The notes under the pieces: model-generated
Told to the model about the DNA's origin: nothing
The model's database searches: none
What the model saw: the letters and a program-made list of their open reading frames with translations, nothing else
Assembly: GCA_934667625.1 (NCBI GenBank)
Contig: CAKUMH010000001.1
Span: 62,001 to 126,000 of the forward strand
Length of the DNA stretch: 64,000 nucleotides
Origin: an uncultured Elusimicrobiales bacterium
Lineage (GTDB): Bacteria > Elusimicrobiota > Elusimicrobia > Elusimicrobiales > Elusimicrobiaceae
Direction: 5' to 3'
Position numbers and translations under genes: made by a program
Shown: positions 53,767 through 62,625 of the stretch, piece by piece
Layout: each line of letters begins with the position of its first letter
Numbering within the stretch: the stretch's first letter is position 1

Positions 53767-53884
53767 AAGTGGGAATAATACCTCATTGTTTCATTTTATA
53801 ATATATCAGGCGTGGTGCGCTGTGTTCCCCCGGCAAACGGGAAAAGCGGATGCAGGTTTTCTCCGATTATGCGTCTATATTTGT

Positions 53885-53890
53885 TAGAAT
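53885..53890 (+). promoter_or_regulatory. -10 box giving a probable leaderless lptF-like transcript
   Basis: TAGAAT seven nucleotides before the ATG at 53898, no ribosome-binding site. Confidence 0.45.
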
Positions 53891-53897
53891 AAAGTAT

Positions 53898-54992
53898 ATG
53901 CGCATCGGCATTTTTACTAAATACATCGCCAAAAGCCTGCTGACGTTTTTTGTCGGCGTGCTGGGGATTTTGACGTTTGTTATCTTTATGAACCATTTCA
54001 TCCGCGTGCTGGATATGGCGATGACTTACGGCACCAGCTTTGGGTGGATTGTGTCGTCTTTACTCAACATTTTGCCCGATGTGTTTTGCCTCAGCGCACC
54101 GATGGCCTTTCAGATTGCCATTCTGCTCACGCTGACCAACATGAGCGAGCACGGGGAACTGATCGCCCTACGGGCGGCGGGGTTTTCGTTTAAGGAAATT
54201 GTGCGGCCGCTTCTGTTTTGCGCTGTCATTTTGTCCGTTATTTTGGTGACGATGAGCAACTGGCTCACCCCGCGCAGCTACAAACAATTTTTAAACCGCC
54301 GCAACGAGGCGCGCAGCAAAATCACCAAGGTAACGCTGGAGCCAAAGACCTTTCTGAACCTGGGCGAATGGGATTTGTATTTGGAAAATTTGGACAAAGC
54401 CACCGACACCGCCCAACAAATCCACCTGATTAAAAAAGACGACAGCGGCGCCCTTTCCACCAAGGTAAACGCCGCCACCGGCAAGGTGCTTTTGAGCGAC
54501 ACCGCTATCGGCCTGCGGCTGGAAGACGGACAAATGCAACGTCTGGACGATAAGGACCCGTCCTCTTTTATTGCCGCCAATTTTGACGAATACATCATGA
54601 GCATTTCCCTGCTGCGGGCCAACACCCGCCGCCTGCGCGTGGGCGAAATGAGCTCCACCAAGCTTCTGCGCCGCCTGCACCAACTGCCGCTGGACCAGGA
54701 AACGATCAACGAATACAAAACCCAAATCAGCATGCGCAATGTGTTGGCGCTCTCGCCCATTATTTTGCTTTTTGTCAGCTGCCCGATTGGCTTTTCGTTC
54801 GGCAAGCGCACCAACAAAGGGTGGGGCATGCTTTTTAGCGTGGTGATTATTTTTACCTTTTACCTGCTGATGACGCTGGGCCTTTCGCTCGGCAAAAAAT
54901 ACGGCTTTTTGGCCTACGCCGGCCCATGGCTGCCCATTTTAGTGGGCGTGATTACCGCAAAATACCTGTGGAAAAAGAGGTTGAACATCTGA
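53898..54992 (+). CDS. LptF/LptG family LPS export permease (first copy)
   Basis: 364 residues. FTKYIAKSLLTFFVGVLG opens the first of about six membrane helices. GELIALRAAGFSFKEIVRPL is the coupling region of the family, followed by a beta-jellyroll periplasmic domain and C-terminal helices. With LptB (not here) it extracts lipopolysaccharide from the inner membrane. ATG 53898 is preferred over the longer frame from 53850. Its stop overlaps the next ATG (TGATG). Confidence 0.9.
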   Translation: MRIGIFTKYIAKSLLTFFVGVLGILTFVIFMNHFIRVLDMAMTYGTSFGWIVSSLLNILPDVFCLSAPMAFQIAILLTLTNMSEHGELIALRAAGFSFKEIVRPLLFCAVILSVILVTMSNWLTPRSYKQFLNRRNEARSKITKVTLEPKTFLNLGEWDLYLENLDKATDTAQQIHLIKKDDSGALSTKVNAATGKVLLSDTAIGLRLEDGQMQRLDDKDPSSFIAANFDEYIMSISLLRANTRRLRVGEMSSTKLLRRLHQLPLDQETINEYKTQISMRNVLALSPIILLFVSCPIGFSFGKRTNKGWGMLFSVVIIFTFYLLMTLGLSLGKKYGFLAYAGPWLPILVGVITAKYLWKKRLNI

Positions 54993-56074
54993 TGCGGATT
55001 TATTTTTATATTGCCAAAAAATTTTGGGGGCCGTTCCTGTTTGCGCTCGGCGTATTTACCACGCTGGTGGTCTTGGGCGACACCTTTGAAAAAATGAAAA
55101 ATTTGGGCAACGGAACCACCACCATTTTGGATTTGCTTTCTTATTCCGTGGCTACGTTCCCCAACTGGCTGGCCACCATTATGCCCGTGGCGTGTTTGCT
55201 GGGGGCGATTTCGGTCATTTCCGAAATGGTGGCAAACGGCGAATGGACGGCCTGCGTGGCGGGCGGATTTGCCCCCAAACAACTGTTTAAACCGATTGTC
55301 GCGTGCATTCTGCTGGTGGTGGCGCTTACCATGTTTATGCAGGAGTTCATCGTCCCCCCGCTAAACGCAAAAGCCAACCGCATTTACTATACGCGCATTA
55401 GCCCGTCGGACAATTTCAATCCGGACACCGAATACGACGTGGTGCTGAAGATTTCCCCCAATCAAATGCTTTTTGCCAAAGAGGTAGACCTAAAACACGG
55501 CACGATGAACCAAGTGTCCTTGGATACGTACGACGACCGCTGGGACATTGCCGACCAAATTGTAGCCCACCAAATGCGGTGGGACCCACAAACCAAAAGC
55601 TGGCTGTTTGCGGACGGAATACGCCGCACCTTTGTGGACCCCATGGACACCACCGAAAAAACCTTTGAAACGGAAACCTCCCCCGTGAGTTTACATCCCG
55701 AAGAAATGTCCGTAGACCGCACGGAAAACAAACTGTTAAGCATTCGCGATTTATATAAACGGATCCGCTTTTTTAAACGCAGTGGGCTTTCCTCGTACGC
55801 GGCGCAGACCATGCTGCAATCCCGCCTAGCCACGCCGCTAGTTACGCTGATTATGTGCCTGCTGGGAATGCCCTTTGCAATCAGCATGCGCCGAAAGAGC
55901 AAAATTTTGAATATCATTGCGTCTATGGTGATTGCGTTTACCTTTTGGTGGCTGATCTCCATGTTTACGTCTATCGGTGAAAACGGCTACATCAACCCCT
56001 TTATTGCCGGGTGGGGCCCGGTGGTGTTTTTTGGCGGGGTGGTGTATGTTGAGTTTAAATGGCTTAAGCTGTAG
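54992..56074 (+). CDS. LptF/LptG family LPS export permease (second copy)
   Basis: 360 residues. MRIYFYIAKKFWGPFLFALG begins the first helix; EMVANGEWTACVAGGFAPKQ is the coupling region. The periplasmic domain and the C-terminal helices match the first copy in layout. Together they form the LptFG pair. Translationally coupled to the upstream gene. It is not possible to say which is F and which is G. Confidence 0.9.
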   Translation: MRIYFYIAKKFWGPFLFALGVFTTLVVLGDTFEKMKNLGNGTTTILDLLSYSVATFPNWLATIMPVACLLGAISVISEMVANGEWTACVAGGFAPKQLFKPIVACILLVVALTMFMQEFIVPPLNAKANRIYYTRISPSDNFNPDTEYDVVLKISPNQMLFAKEVDLKHGTMNQVSLDTYDDRWDIADQIVAHQMRWDPQTKSWLFADGIRRTFVDPMDTTEKTFETETSPVSLHPEEMSVDRTENKLLSIRDLYKRIRFFKRSGLSSYAAQTMLQSRLATPLVTLIMCLLGMPFAISMRRKSKILNIIASMVIAFTFWWLISMFTSIGENGYINPFIAGWGPVVFFGGVVYVEFKWLKL

Positions 56075-56162
56075 CAGCTTTATTTATCCGACGAGCAGAC
56101 AAAGAAAATCTGGCCAAACCGACAAAAAGTTTTTATAATTTCCCCGAATAGGAGAAGAAGGA

Positions 56163-56672
56163 ATGATTGCTGAAAAAAGCGCTTTTGGTTTTACGTTAAT
56201 AGAATTGTTGGTGGTTGTACTCATTATTGGCATTTTGGCCGCTGTGGCCTTGCCGCAGTACGAAAAAGCCGTGGAAAAATCCCGCGCGGCCGAAGCGATA
56301 CAAACCCTCAAAGCCCTCCGCGATCAACAAGCTTTATGCTTCTTGGAAAAAGATAGGGAGAGCTCCTCTTGCATGCAAGGATCTGACGATGATAATTTGT
56401 TTACTAATATGAATATTGAAATCAAGGGGACAGAAACACCCATGTGTGATATTGCCACAACCGCCGGCCCGGCAACTAAAAATTTTGAATACTGGCTTGA
56501 TGGCCAATATATTGACGCAGTAAGAAGACCTTGTGAGACGTACATATTAGAAACCACGGCCTATCAAGGCAATGATGGATATGATTCAGTAAACAATATT
56601 GTGTGTTACAATATGTCCGACGAGAAAGACTGGTGTAAAATATTTGGCGGAGAGGGCGTACCGATTCACTAA
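56163..56672 (+). CDS. type IV pilin-like prepilin (pilin locus 5)
   Basis: 169 residues. Leader MIAEKSAFG, then FTLIELLVVVLIIGILAAVA; QYEKAVEKSRAAEAIQTLKA continues the helix. Six or so Cys lie in the globular body (SSCMQGSDDDN; CDIATTA; CYNMSDEKDWC). RBS AGGAGAAGAAGG. No MKNVTT leader or hairpin. It is the only pilin on the plus strand here and follows lptG by 88 nt. Confidence 0.92.
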   Translation: MIAEKSAFGFTLIELLVVVLIIGILAAVALPQYEKAVEKSRAAEAIQTLKALRDQQALCFLEKDRESSSCMQGSDDDNLFTNMNIEIKGTETPMCDIATTAGPATKNFEYWLDGQYIDAVRRPCETYILETTAYQGNDGYDSVNNIVCYNMSDEKDWCKIFGGEGVPIH

Positions 56673-56680
56673 AACCAACA

Positions 56681-56714
56681 GAGCCCCGGGGAAAAGACCC
56701 TGGGGCTCGTTTTA
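56681..56714 (+). terminator. terminator after pilin locus 5
   Basis: Stem GAGCCCCGGG / CCCTGGGGCTC with a GTTTTA tail. Confidence 0.88.
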
Positions 56715-56739
56715 TCGGTTACTGCAAAATTAAAACAGC

Positions 56740-57102
56740 TTAGGAGCGGCGGACGCGTTCAATAGAGGCCAAGAGATCGTCCGTATCAAACGGCTTATAC
56801 AAAATGCCGTCCGCACCCAAGCGTTCGGCTTCTTCCAAAATGGAATCCTGCCGAAGGCCCGTAACGATAAGCACTTTAACCTGCGGGGCCATTTTTTTAA
56901 GTTTGGCTAAAATATCCAACCCGTTTTCCGTCGGGAAGAACACATCCAGCAAAATAAGCCCCACGCCACTGCCGGGCAATCTGCTAAATAATTCGGCAGA
57001 ACCGCCCGCCTCAAAAGCTACTTCAAAGCCGGACGACTCCAATACGTTTTTGATTGCAGAACGTAAAATGACGGAATCGTCTACCAAGGCAATTTTTAAC
57101 AT
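56740..57102 (-). CDS. single-domain response regulator (CheY-like)
   Basis: 120 residues of REC domain only. Acidic pair in LVDDS, phospho-acceptor Asp in LILLDVFFPTENG, Thr in VTGLR and Lys in YKPFDTDDL are all present. No output domain, so it acts by protein contact. ATG 57102 lies 9 nt after the phosphohexomutase stop, within its operon; the frame from 57243 overlaps that gene. The cognate kinase is not identifiable. Confidence 0.9.
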   Translation of the reverse strand: MLKIALVDDSVILRSAIKNVLESSGFEVAFEAGGSAELFSRLPGSGVGLILLDVFFPTENGLDILAKLKKMAPQVKVLIVTGLRQDSILEEAERLGADGILYKPFDTDDLLASIERVRRS

Positions 57103-57110
57103 GAGTTCTT

Positions 57111-58526
57111 TTATTTCCCCTTTATGTACGGAGCGACCAGTTTCTCCCCAAAATCCAGGAGGGCCTGCGTGTCTTTTTTGGCGGCCGTTTCGGCATATAC
57201 GCGCAGGAGCGGTTCCGTGCCGGACGGACGCACAAGCAGCCATTCGTCATTTTCAAAAATAATTTTAAGCCCGTCCAACGTCAACACTTCGGCAATTTTA
57301 AGCCCGTTGATTTTTTTGGGCAATTTTTTGCGCATTTTATCGGTCAGCTGGGCCTTGTCCACCGGTTTTAACAGGGGCAGATCGCGCCGCATATAGTAGG
57401 ATGCACCATACTCTTCGGCCACCTCGGCACACAGTTCGCTGGCCTTTTTGCCCGTCACGGCCATAATGTCCAAAAATCCGATTGCCACCGTCAGGCCGTC
57501 GCGGTCCGGCAGATTGCCCTTCCAGGCAAATCCGCCCGACTCTTCCACCCCAAAGGCTACATCGTCCAAATTCATACGCTCGGCCACATTTTTAAAGCCT
57601 ACGCCGACTTCTTCAAACAGCATTTCGTGCTGGCGGGCAATGCGCTTGAGCAGGTAGCCCATGGAGACGGTTTGGACGATTTTGCCGTCCAATTTCTTCC
57701 GTTTGATTAAATAGTTGCACAACACGGCCGCCACCACACAGGGCGTGAGATAGGCGCCTTTTTCGTCAATCAGGGCCACGCGGTCGCCGTCGCCGTCAAA
57801 GGCCACGCCCAAGGCCGCTTTTTTGGCAAGCACCGTTTTTTTAAGTTCGGCTAAATTCTTTTCCACCGGCTCGGGCTGGCCGCCGCCAAAGGTGGGGTCG
57901 TACTCGGCCCGCAAGGCAATGACCTGCTTTTCGGGCAGGAACTTTTCCATGTATCCGGCAGAAGCGCCATACATATAGTCCACCGCTACTTTGCCTTTAA
58001 AGGCCTTGAGTTTTTTGGTATTGACGTGGCTGGACACATATTTAAAATAAACGTCGGTCAAATCTTTTTGTTCTGCTTTTTGTCCGTACAAGCGAAGCAC
58101 GGAGTTTTGGTCCACGAGCGCCTCTACATCCTTGGTGACGCGCGCCGGGGCCGCACCACCCGCCACTTTGATTTTAATCCCGTTGTAATTGGCGGGATTG
58201 TGGCTGGCCGTGACCATGATACTCATCCAAAATTTGCTAAGCGTCAAACATGCGGCCACGGGAGAGGTGACCGGGCAGGCGGAAAGGGTGACATCAATTT
58301 TATTGGAACGGAAAATGGAGGCAATGTCCGCGGCGAACAGATCCGACATAAAGCGGCGGTCGTACCCGACAAAAATTTTGGGTCCCTTGGAGCCCTCTTC
58401 GCCGGGAGCGTTTTCGTTGATATAATCCGCCAGGGCCTGGGCCATGCGCCGTACATTTTCAAACGTAAAATCCCACGCGATTATTCCTCTCCAACCGTCG
58501 GTGCCGAACTTAATTTCAGTTGCCAT
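57111..58526 (-). CDS. phosphomannomutase/phosphoglucomutase
   Basis: 471 residues of alpha-D-phosphohexomutase type. The phosphoserine loop MVTASHNPANYNG, metal loop DGDGDRVAL, sugar loop GVEESGG and phosphate loop RPSGTEPLLRV are all intact. It interconverts hexose-1- and -6-phosphates for sugar-nucleotide and LPS synthesis. RBS GGGAGAATGT. The 190 bases upstream hold no gene before the tmRNA. Confidence 0.93.
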   Translation of the reverse strand: MATEIKFGTDGWRGIIAWDFTFENVRRMAQALADYINENAPGEEGSKGPKIFVGYDRRFMSDLFAADIASIFRSNKIDVTLSACPVTSPVAACLTLSKFWMSIMVTASHNPANYNGIKIKVAGGAAPARVTKDVEALVDQNSVLRLYGQKAEQKDLTDVYFKYVSSHVNTKKLKAFKGKVAVDYMYGASAGYMEKFLPEKQVIALRAEYDPTFGGGQPEPVEKNLAELKKTVLAKKAALGVAFDGDGDRVALIDEKGAYLTPCVVAAVLCNYLIKRKKLDGKIVQTVSMGYLLKRIARQHEMLFEEVGVGFKNVAERMNLDDVAFGVEESGGFAWKGNLPDRDGLTVAIGFLDIMAVTGKKASELCAEVAEEYGASYYMRRDLPLLKPVDKAQLTDKMRKKLPKKINGLKIAEVLTLDGLKIIFENDEWLLVRPSGTEPLLRVYAETAAKKDTQALLDFGEKLVAPYIKGK

Positions 58527-58716
58527 ACATTCTCCCGTTAAAAATAATAAATCTATCCTGTTTTACAATTTCCGTTTTTGCTGTTGTGTCTTTACCGTTT
58601 ATGCGGTTTTCACCGTAAATTTGTGTCGCTTTCTAGGCGTGGGCAAAGGCAGGATATATGAAAACATCTAACTGCGCCCACAACGACGAAAGCGCCCCAA
58701 TTTACAAACAAAAAAG

Positions 58717-59060
58717 TGGAGGTGGGGGGATTCGCACCCCCGTCCGAACATCTTCTCCATCCGGGCACTACAAGTTTAGCCTCGCTTGAGTAACCGCAAA
58801 CTAAGCGCAAGGCAGCACGTTTGCGGTTTGGTTCGTTGGTCTTAGGCAAAGTTGGACGAACCGCGCCCGCTTTGCCGCATTCCATGTAGTGACCGCACTC
58901 CCTTAGCGCATGGAAGACGCCAAAGGCGCGGTGGGACTAAGCGTTAGCCCAAGCGACTTGATTGTCGTTAGTTATTTTTTTGGCCCTATTTTAGCCGGCC
59001 TGGCCAACCGGCACTTGCTCCCGGGCGGCAACAGATACCCGTCGAATCTATTACACCCCC
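58717..59060 (-). ncRNA. ssrA: tmRNA (transfer-messenger RNA)
   Basis: The minus strand begins GGGGGUGUAAUAGAUUCGAC and ends CACCUCC-A. The acceptor stem GGGGGUG/CACCUCC pairs fully with one G-U. The T-arm is GGGGG-UGCGAAU-CCCCC, with G where position 55 is usually U. The CCA is not encoded. The tag frame at 58937-58972 reads TNDNQVAWANA then TAG; the resume codon (ACT, or the next AAC) is inferred. It rescues stalled ribosomes. Open frames across this region are spurious. Length 344 nt. Confidence 0.92.
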
Positions 59061-59103
59061 GTAAAATACGGAAATTGTCAAAGAGCTCTTTTAGCTTACG
59101 AGC

Positions 59104-59131
59104 ATTATATTGTATCATTTTCTTATAACAA
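59104..59131 (-). promoter_or_regulatory. promoter of ssrA
   Basis: Minus strand TTGTTA, 16-bp spacer, TATAAT (59104-59109), about 35 nt upstream of the mature 5' end, implying processing of a short leader. Confidence 0.6.
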
Positions 59132-59158
59132 TTTTTAAACGCAAAGGCAACCTTAATT

Positions 59159-59569
59159 ATGTACGTGAGCACTAAACCAACGGTCTACTTAATTGACGGG
59201 CTGAACCTTGTGCGGAGCTTTCTCTACGAGTTTGCCCGCACAGAGGAGGAAGTGACCGCCGACTTTTTGGATTTTTTAGCTGATATTTCGCAAGACGAGC
59301 ACTACGCCATGCACAGCTATGAAGTGATTTTTGACGGGGCCTTCCGCCCGGTCGGCCCGCTCTACCGCGGGGGCGTGCACATTTCGTTTGCCGAGGAAGA
59401 TTCAGCCGACGAGGTGATTTACGAACGCGCCAGCTACCTCAGCCAAACGGGGCAGCGCGTCATCGCTGTGACGGATGACCGACTGCTGCAGGAAGATTTA
59501 AAAAAGCTGGGCGTGAAAACGCTCTTTTGCCGCAAATTTTACAACGGGCTTAAAACCTTTGACAAATAA
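59159..59569 (+). CDS. YacP-like NYN-domain endoribonuclease
   Basis: 136 residues. VYLIDGLNLVRSF near the start, an acidic EVIFDGAF, and DEVIYERASYLSQTGQRVIAV and TDDRLLQEDL fit the YacP/Rae1 NYN nuclease fold with its acidic catalytic residues. Rae1 in Bacillus cleaves mRNA at the ribosomal A site. Placed between tmRNA and tRNA-Leu, next to translation-quality RNA genes. It lacks an obvious ribosome-binding site. Confidence 0.82.
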   Translation: MYVSTKPTVYLIDGLNLVRSFLYEFARTEEEVTADFLDFLADISQDEHYAMHSYEVIFDGAFRPVGPLYRGGVHISFAEEDSADEVIYERASYLSQTGQRVIAVTDDRLLQEDLKKLGVKTLFCRKFYNGLKTFDK

Positions 59570-59624
59570 CCCGCGCAAAAAGAGTGCAAAGCGCGTTATT
59601 TTTTGTTAAAATAACTGTATAAGA

Positions 59625-59707
59625 GGGCTGGTGGCGGAATGGCAGACGCGACAGACTTAAAATCTGTTGACCGCAAGGTCGTGGGGGTTCAAGTCCCCCC
59701 CTGCCCA
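59625..59707 (+). tRNA. tRNA-Leu (anticodon UAA)
   Basis: 83 nt. Acceptor GGGCTGG/CCTGCCC with a U-U mismatch at pair 5-68. D-arm GCGGAATGGCAGACGC, anticodon stem ACAGA/TCTGT with loop CTTAAAA, long variable arm GACCGCAAGGTC, T-arm GGGGGTTCAAGTCCCCC. Discriminator A; CCA not encoded. Confidence 0.95.
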
Positions 59708-59754
59708 CTTAAAAAATCCTGCCATTCAATTTATCCCACCAGTACGAAAAGCCT

Positions 59755-60423
59755 ATGTTAGCAGACATTCAACGCACCTTTGCCAAATGTTTTGGTTGGG
59801 TGGGAACCGTTTTACCGTTAGGATTAAAATTCTTCGCCATCGCTGTAGCGGCGGCGGCTGTGTTTTTATTTTTTGACCTTCGCACGCTGGGCGTTTTGTG
59901 CCTGCTGGTGGCGTGCTTTTGCGCGTTCTTCTTCCGCGATCCGAAGCGCAACACCGTTTTTGCCGACGACGAAATTGCCTGCCCGGCGGACGGAACCGTG
60001 CTTTCTATTAAAACGGAAGAGGACCCCAATTCCGTGGTGGTGCGCATTTTCCTCTCTATTTTTGACGTACACGTACAGCGCGCTACGGTTGGTGGCAAAA
60101 CGGGCGATATTTTTTACCACAAGGGCACCTTCTTGTTTGCCAACAACCCGGAGGCCGACAAAAACGAACGCAACCTGATCCAGCTTTTTAAAGACGGTGA
60201 CACGTCCCGTTTTGCCCACGTGGAACAAATCACGGGGGCCATTGCACGGCGCATTGAATGCTGGGTAAAACCCCAGCAGGAAATTAAGGCCGGACAGCAT
60301 TTGGGCCTGGTGCGCTTTGGCTCACAGGTGGCGGTATACCTGCCCAAAGACAAAGTGCGCGTGCTGGTGAAGGAAGGCCAAAAAGTGCAGGGCGCCGTGA
60401 CCGTGCTGGCGTTGTGGAAATAG
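59755..60423 (+). CDS. psd: phosphatidylserine decarboxylase, archaeal/short type
   Basis: 222 residues. Two membrane segments (about 17-55), then FFRDPKRNTVFADDEIACPADG and IFLSIFDVHVQRA, and the self-cleaving GLVRFGSQVAVYLP, where Ser after Gly becomes the pyruvoyl group. GSQ replaces the usual GSR. It makes phosphatidylethanolamine from phosphatidylserine, made by the gene next door. The pair psd-pssA is an operon 9 nt apart. Confidence 0.92.
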   Translation: MLADIQRTFAKCFGWVGTVLPLGLKFFAIAVAAAAVFLFFDLRTLGVLCLLVACFCAFFFRDPKRNTVFADDEIACPADGTVLSIKTEEDPNSVVVRIFLSIFDVHVQRATVGGKTGDIFYHKGTFLFANNPEADKNERNLIQLFKDGDTSRFAHVEQITGAIARRIECWVKPQQEIKAGQHLGLVRFGSQVAVYLPKDKVRVLVKEGQKVQGAVTVLALWK

Positions 60424-60431
60424 AGGATTTT

Positions 60432-61223
60432 ATGGAAGAGAAAAAGGAAATTAAAGTAGTAGAGAAGTTGAAACACACCGGAGCCCTGACGGCCCCCTCG
60501 CTCTTTACGCTTGGAAATTTATCCTGCGGCTTTTTTGCCATTCTGTCTGCCGCCAAGGGCAACTTTGCACAGGCTGGCTGGCTGATTTTGTTTGCCATGG
60601 TGTTTGATATGTTTGACGGACGTGTGGCGCGCCTGCTGGGAGCAGAGAGCAACTTTGGCGTGGAAATGGATTCGCTGGCGGATGCGGTTTCGTTCTGCAC
60701 GGCACCGGCTATGCTGATGTACTTTTTTGTGCTCCATTTACAGCCGCTTTGGGGCGCTCCTATTGCGTGTGTGTATGCGTGTTTTGGCGTGCTGCGCCTG
60801 GCCAAATTTAACGCCATGGCGTATGCGGGCGAAGGGTCTAAAAAGTATTTCGCCGGGTTGCCCACTCCGGCGGCCGCGGCGATTTTAGCCTCGTTTGCGA
60901 TTTCTTACAGCATTATGGAAGGCCAAATGGGCGGACGCAACATCCACCTGCTGACCCTCTATTTGCCGCACCTGTATAATTTTGTATGGTTTGCCATGTT
61001 GGTGCTGTCTTTGCTGATGGTGTCCAACATTCCGTATGCGGCCTTTAAAGCCAAACGCGAAAAACGCCTGAGCGTGTGGACGCTGCTGCTGATCGTGTTT
61101 TTGGTGGTAATGCTCATCCGTTTTCCGCAGGATGTGATTTTTATCGTCTTCTCGCTCTACGTGATTTTTGGCCTGCTGGCGGTGCTGTACCGCGCGTTTA
61201 GAGGCATTAAAGTAGAGAAATAA
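60432..61223 (+). CDS. pssA: CDP-diacylglycerol-serine O-phosphatidyltransferase
   Basis: 263 residues with about six to eight membrane helices. The CDP-alcohol phosphotransferase motif FDGRVARLLG then GVEMDSLAD holds D, G, A, R, G, D, D at the required spacings. NLSCGFFAILSAA and LPTPAAAAILASF also match PssA. ATG 60432 follows AGAGGA; the frame from 60414 is six residues longer. It feeds psd with phosphatidylserine. Confidence 0.93.
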   Translation: MEEKKEIKVVEKLKHTGALTAPSLFTLGNLSCGFFAILSAAKGNFAQAGWLILFAMVFDMFDGRVARLLGAESNFGVEMDSLADAVSFCTAPAMLMYFFVLHLQPLWGAPIACVYACFGVLRLAKFNAMAYAGEGSKKYFAGLPTPAAAAILASFAISYSIMEGQMGGRNIHLLTLYLPHLYNFVWFAMLVLSLLMVSNIPYAAFKAKREKRLSVWTLLLIVFLVVMLIRFPQDVIFIVFSLYVIFGLLAVLYRAFRGIKVEK

Positions 61224-61243
61224 GACTTTGCTGACAATACCGC

Positions 61244-61274
61244 ACCCCCGGGCAGAATTTCCCGGGGGTTTTTT
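61244..61274 (+). terminator. terminator after psd-pssA
   Basis: Stem ACCCCCGGG / CCCGGGGGT with T-run. Confidence 0.92.
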
Positions 61275-61275
61275 A

Positions 61276-61308
61276 TACAAAAACCCCAGCATCTTTTGCC
61301 GGGGTTTT
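61276..61308 (-). terminator. terminator after the cysteine-rich pilin
   Basis: Stem AAAACCCC / GGGGTTTT on the minus strand with a T-run following. Confidence 0.75.
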
Positions 61309-61330
61309 ATAACTCAGATGGCGGCTCTCT

Positions 61331-62443
61331 TTAATCAGCCCCACACCAGCAGGTACACGGGTCGCATTGTCCCAGCCCTACGCCACAAGCCACATACTGG
61401 TCGGTACAATACCAGCGTTTTGTCCAGGGTTTCGTCTCCTTACAGGGCTGATTGGGTTTAGAACAATCCATTTCTCCCCCGTGTTGGGAAATATAATAAG
61501 CATTTTTATCCCCGGCTTCACAAGCCGCCTTTGCGGAAGATTCGGATTCATACTCATTTTGCTGGGTGGCCATGCCCGATGAGCGGGAGCAACGCCAGTA
61601 AAGCGGCGGAACGCATTCAGATTCGCATTTACAGGTATCCGAATTCCAGAAGCGCTTTACCTTGCCTTCTCCGCCCCCCGCAACTGGACACTGCTCCTGG
61701 GATTCCCCGGAACAGCTTGTATATTCGGACGTCCCATTTGCCTCCGCCGCACATACGCACGTACCGGAAAAACTATCCAAAATCCGGCCTTCCCCGCAAT
61801 TATCTGGCTTGGAGTCGTCTGGCTTGCACTCCTCTTCCGTTTTGCTGCACTCGCCAAAAGCCCCGGGGACCCACTCGCCGGTGGCCGAGTTACAGGTAAT
61901 TGTACGCGTTTGCGTACCGCAACCATTGCATGCTTGGCTGGAAGCCGGTTGGGCGCCCAAGCAGGATTTTAAGGTGTTATCGGATTGCGACGTATCTGCC
62001 GCACACTCCACCCCGTCCTCATAGTCCGACCTGGCGGTAAGTTCCGAGCAGAGCGGATAATCTTTATTTAATTTGGAACATTGTTCCTCTTTTTCACAGC
62101 ACAAACGCCCATCGCGGTAGGAGGGCATTTTCAACGTATAGGCGTACTTGCCTTTGCTCGCGGCTTCTATCCCCGTGCTCTTTAACGCGTAATTAAAATA
62201 TTTGGTGCTCAAGGAGGCCAAATTGGCCGTGGCCGCATCTGTGGTGTAGTTTTTATCCAAGGCACAGCGGTTTTCCTGTTCCGTTCTGACGGCTTCCATA
62301 ATTTCTTCGGCTTCCGTCGTTTTGCGCGTTTCTATTACTTTGCTGAATTTCGGCAGCACCACCGCAGCCAATACGCCTATCACAATGACCACTACCAAAA
62401 GTTCCGTAAGTGTAAACGCTTTTTTCCCTTCGGTTTTTTTCAT
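61331..62443 (-). CDS. large cysteine-rich prepilin with thrombospondin-like segment
   Basis: 370 residues, over twice the other pilins. Leader MKKTEGKKA, then FTLTELLVVVIVIGVLAAVV; Ala instead of Gly before the cleavage point, which prepilin peptidases tolerate. The body up to residue 150 is pilin-like. The rest is dense in Cys (over 30 residues) with a thrombospondin type 1-like part (CNGCGTQTRTITC) and other small disulfide-rich repeats (CVCAAEANGTSEYTSC). Ends in Cys-Gly-Ala-Asp. Likely an exposed tip adhesin. The weakly similar leader region upstream at 62455-62530 lacks a stable stem. Confidence 0.85.
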   Translation of the reverse strand: MKKTEGKKAFTLTELLVVVIVIGVLAAVVLPKFSKVIETRKTTEAEEIMEAVRTEQENRCALDKNYTTDAATANLASLSTKYFNYALKSTGIEAASKGKYAYTLKMPSYRDGRLCCEKEEQCSKLNKDYPLCSELTARSDYEDGVECAADTSQSDNTLKSCLGAQPASSQACNGCGTQTRTITCNSATGEWVPGAFGECSKTEEECKPDDSKPDNCGEGRILDSFSGTCVCAAEANGTSEYTSCSGESQEQCPVAGGGEGKVKRFWNSDTCKCESECVPPLYWRCSRSSGMATQQNEYESESSAKAACEAGDKNAYYISQHGGEMDCSKPNQPCKETKPWTKRWYCTDQYVACGVGLGQCDPCTCWCGAD

Positions 62444-62625
62444 TTTTTATCTCCTCTTCCCAAATGAAACATGCGGATTTTTCGCATATTCAAAATTTAT
62501 CAAAAACGGGTACAGCTCCTTATATTTTTCTCACTTAAAACAGCACACGCGCCATCCCATACACCAGGGGGGATTCCGTCGGAGCGCGCCAAAAGCAAGG
62601 CCCTATTGCTGCCTAAAAACGGGGG

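Noticed and set aside
57103..57243. Longer N-terminus of the response regulator
   Set aside because: It overlaps the end of the phosphohexomutase gene in another frame and adds no domain.
58610..59172. Small open frames on both strands
   Set aside because: They overlap the tmRNA gene, whose ends, acceptor stem and tag frame are clear.
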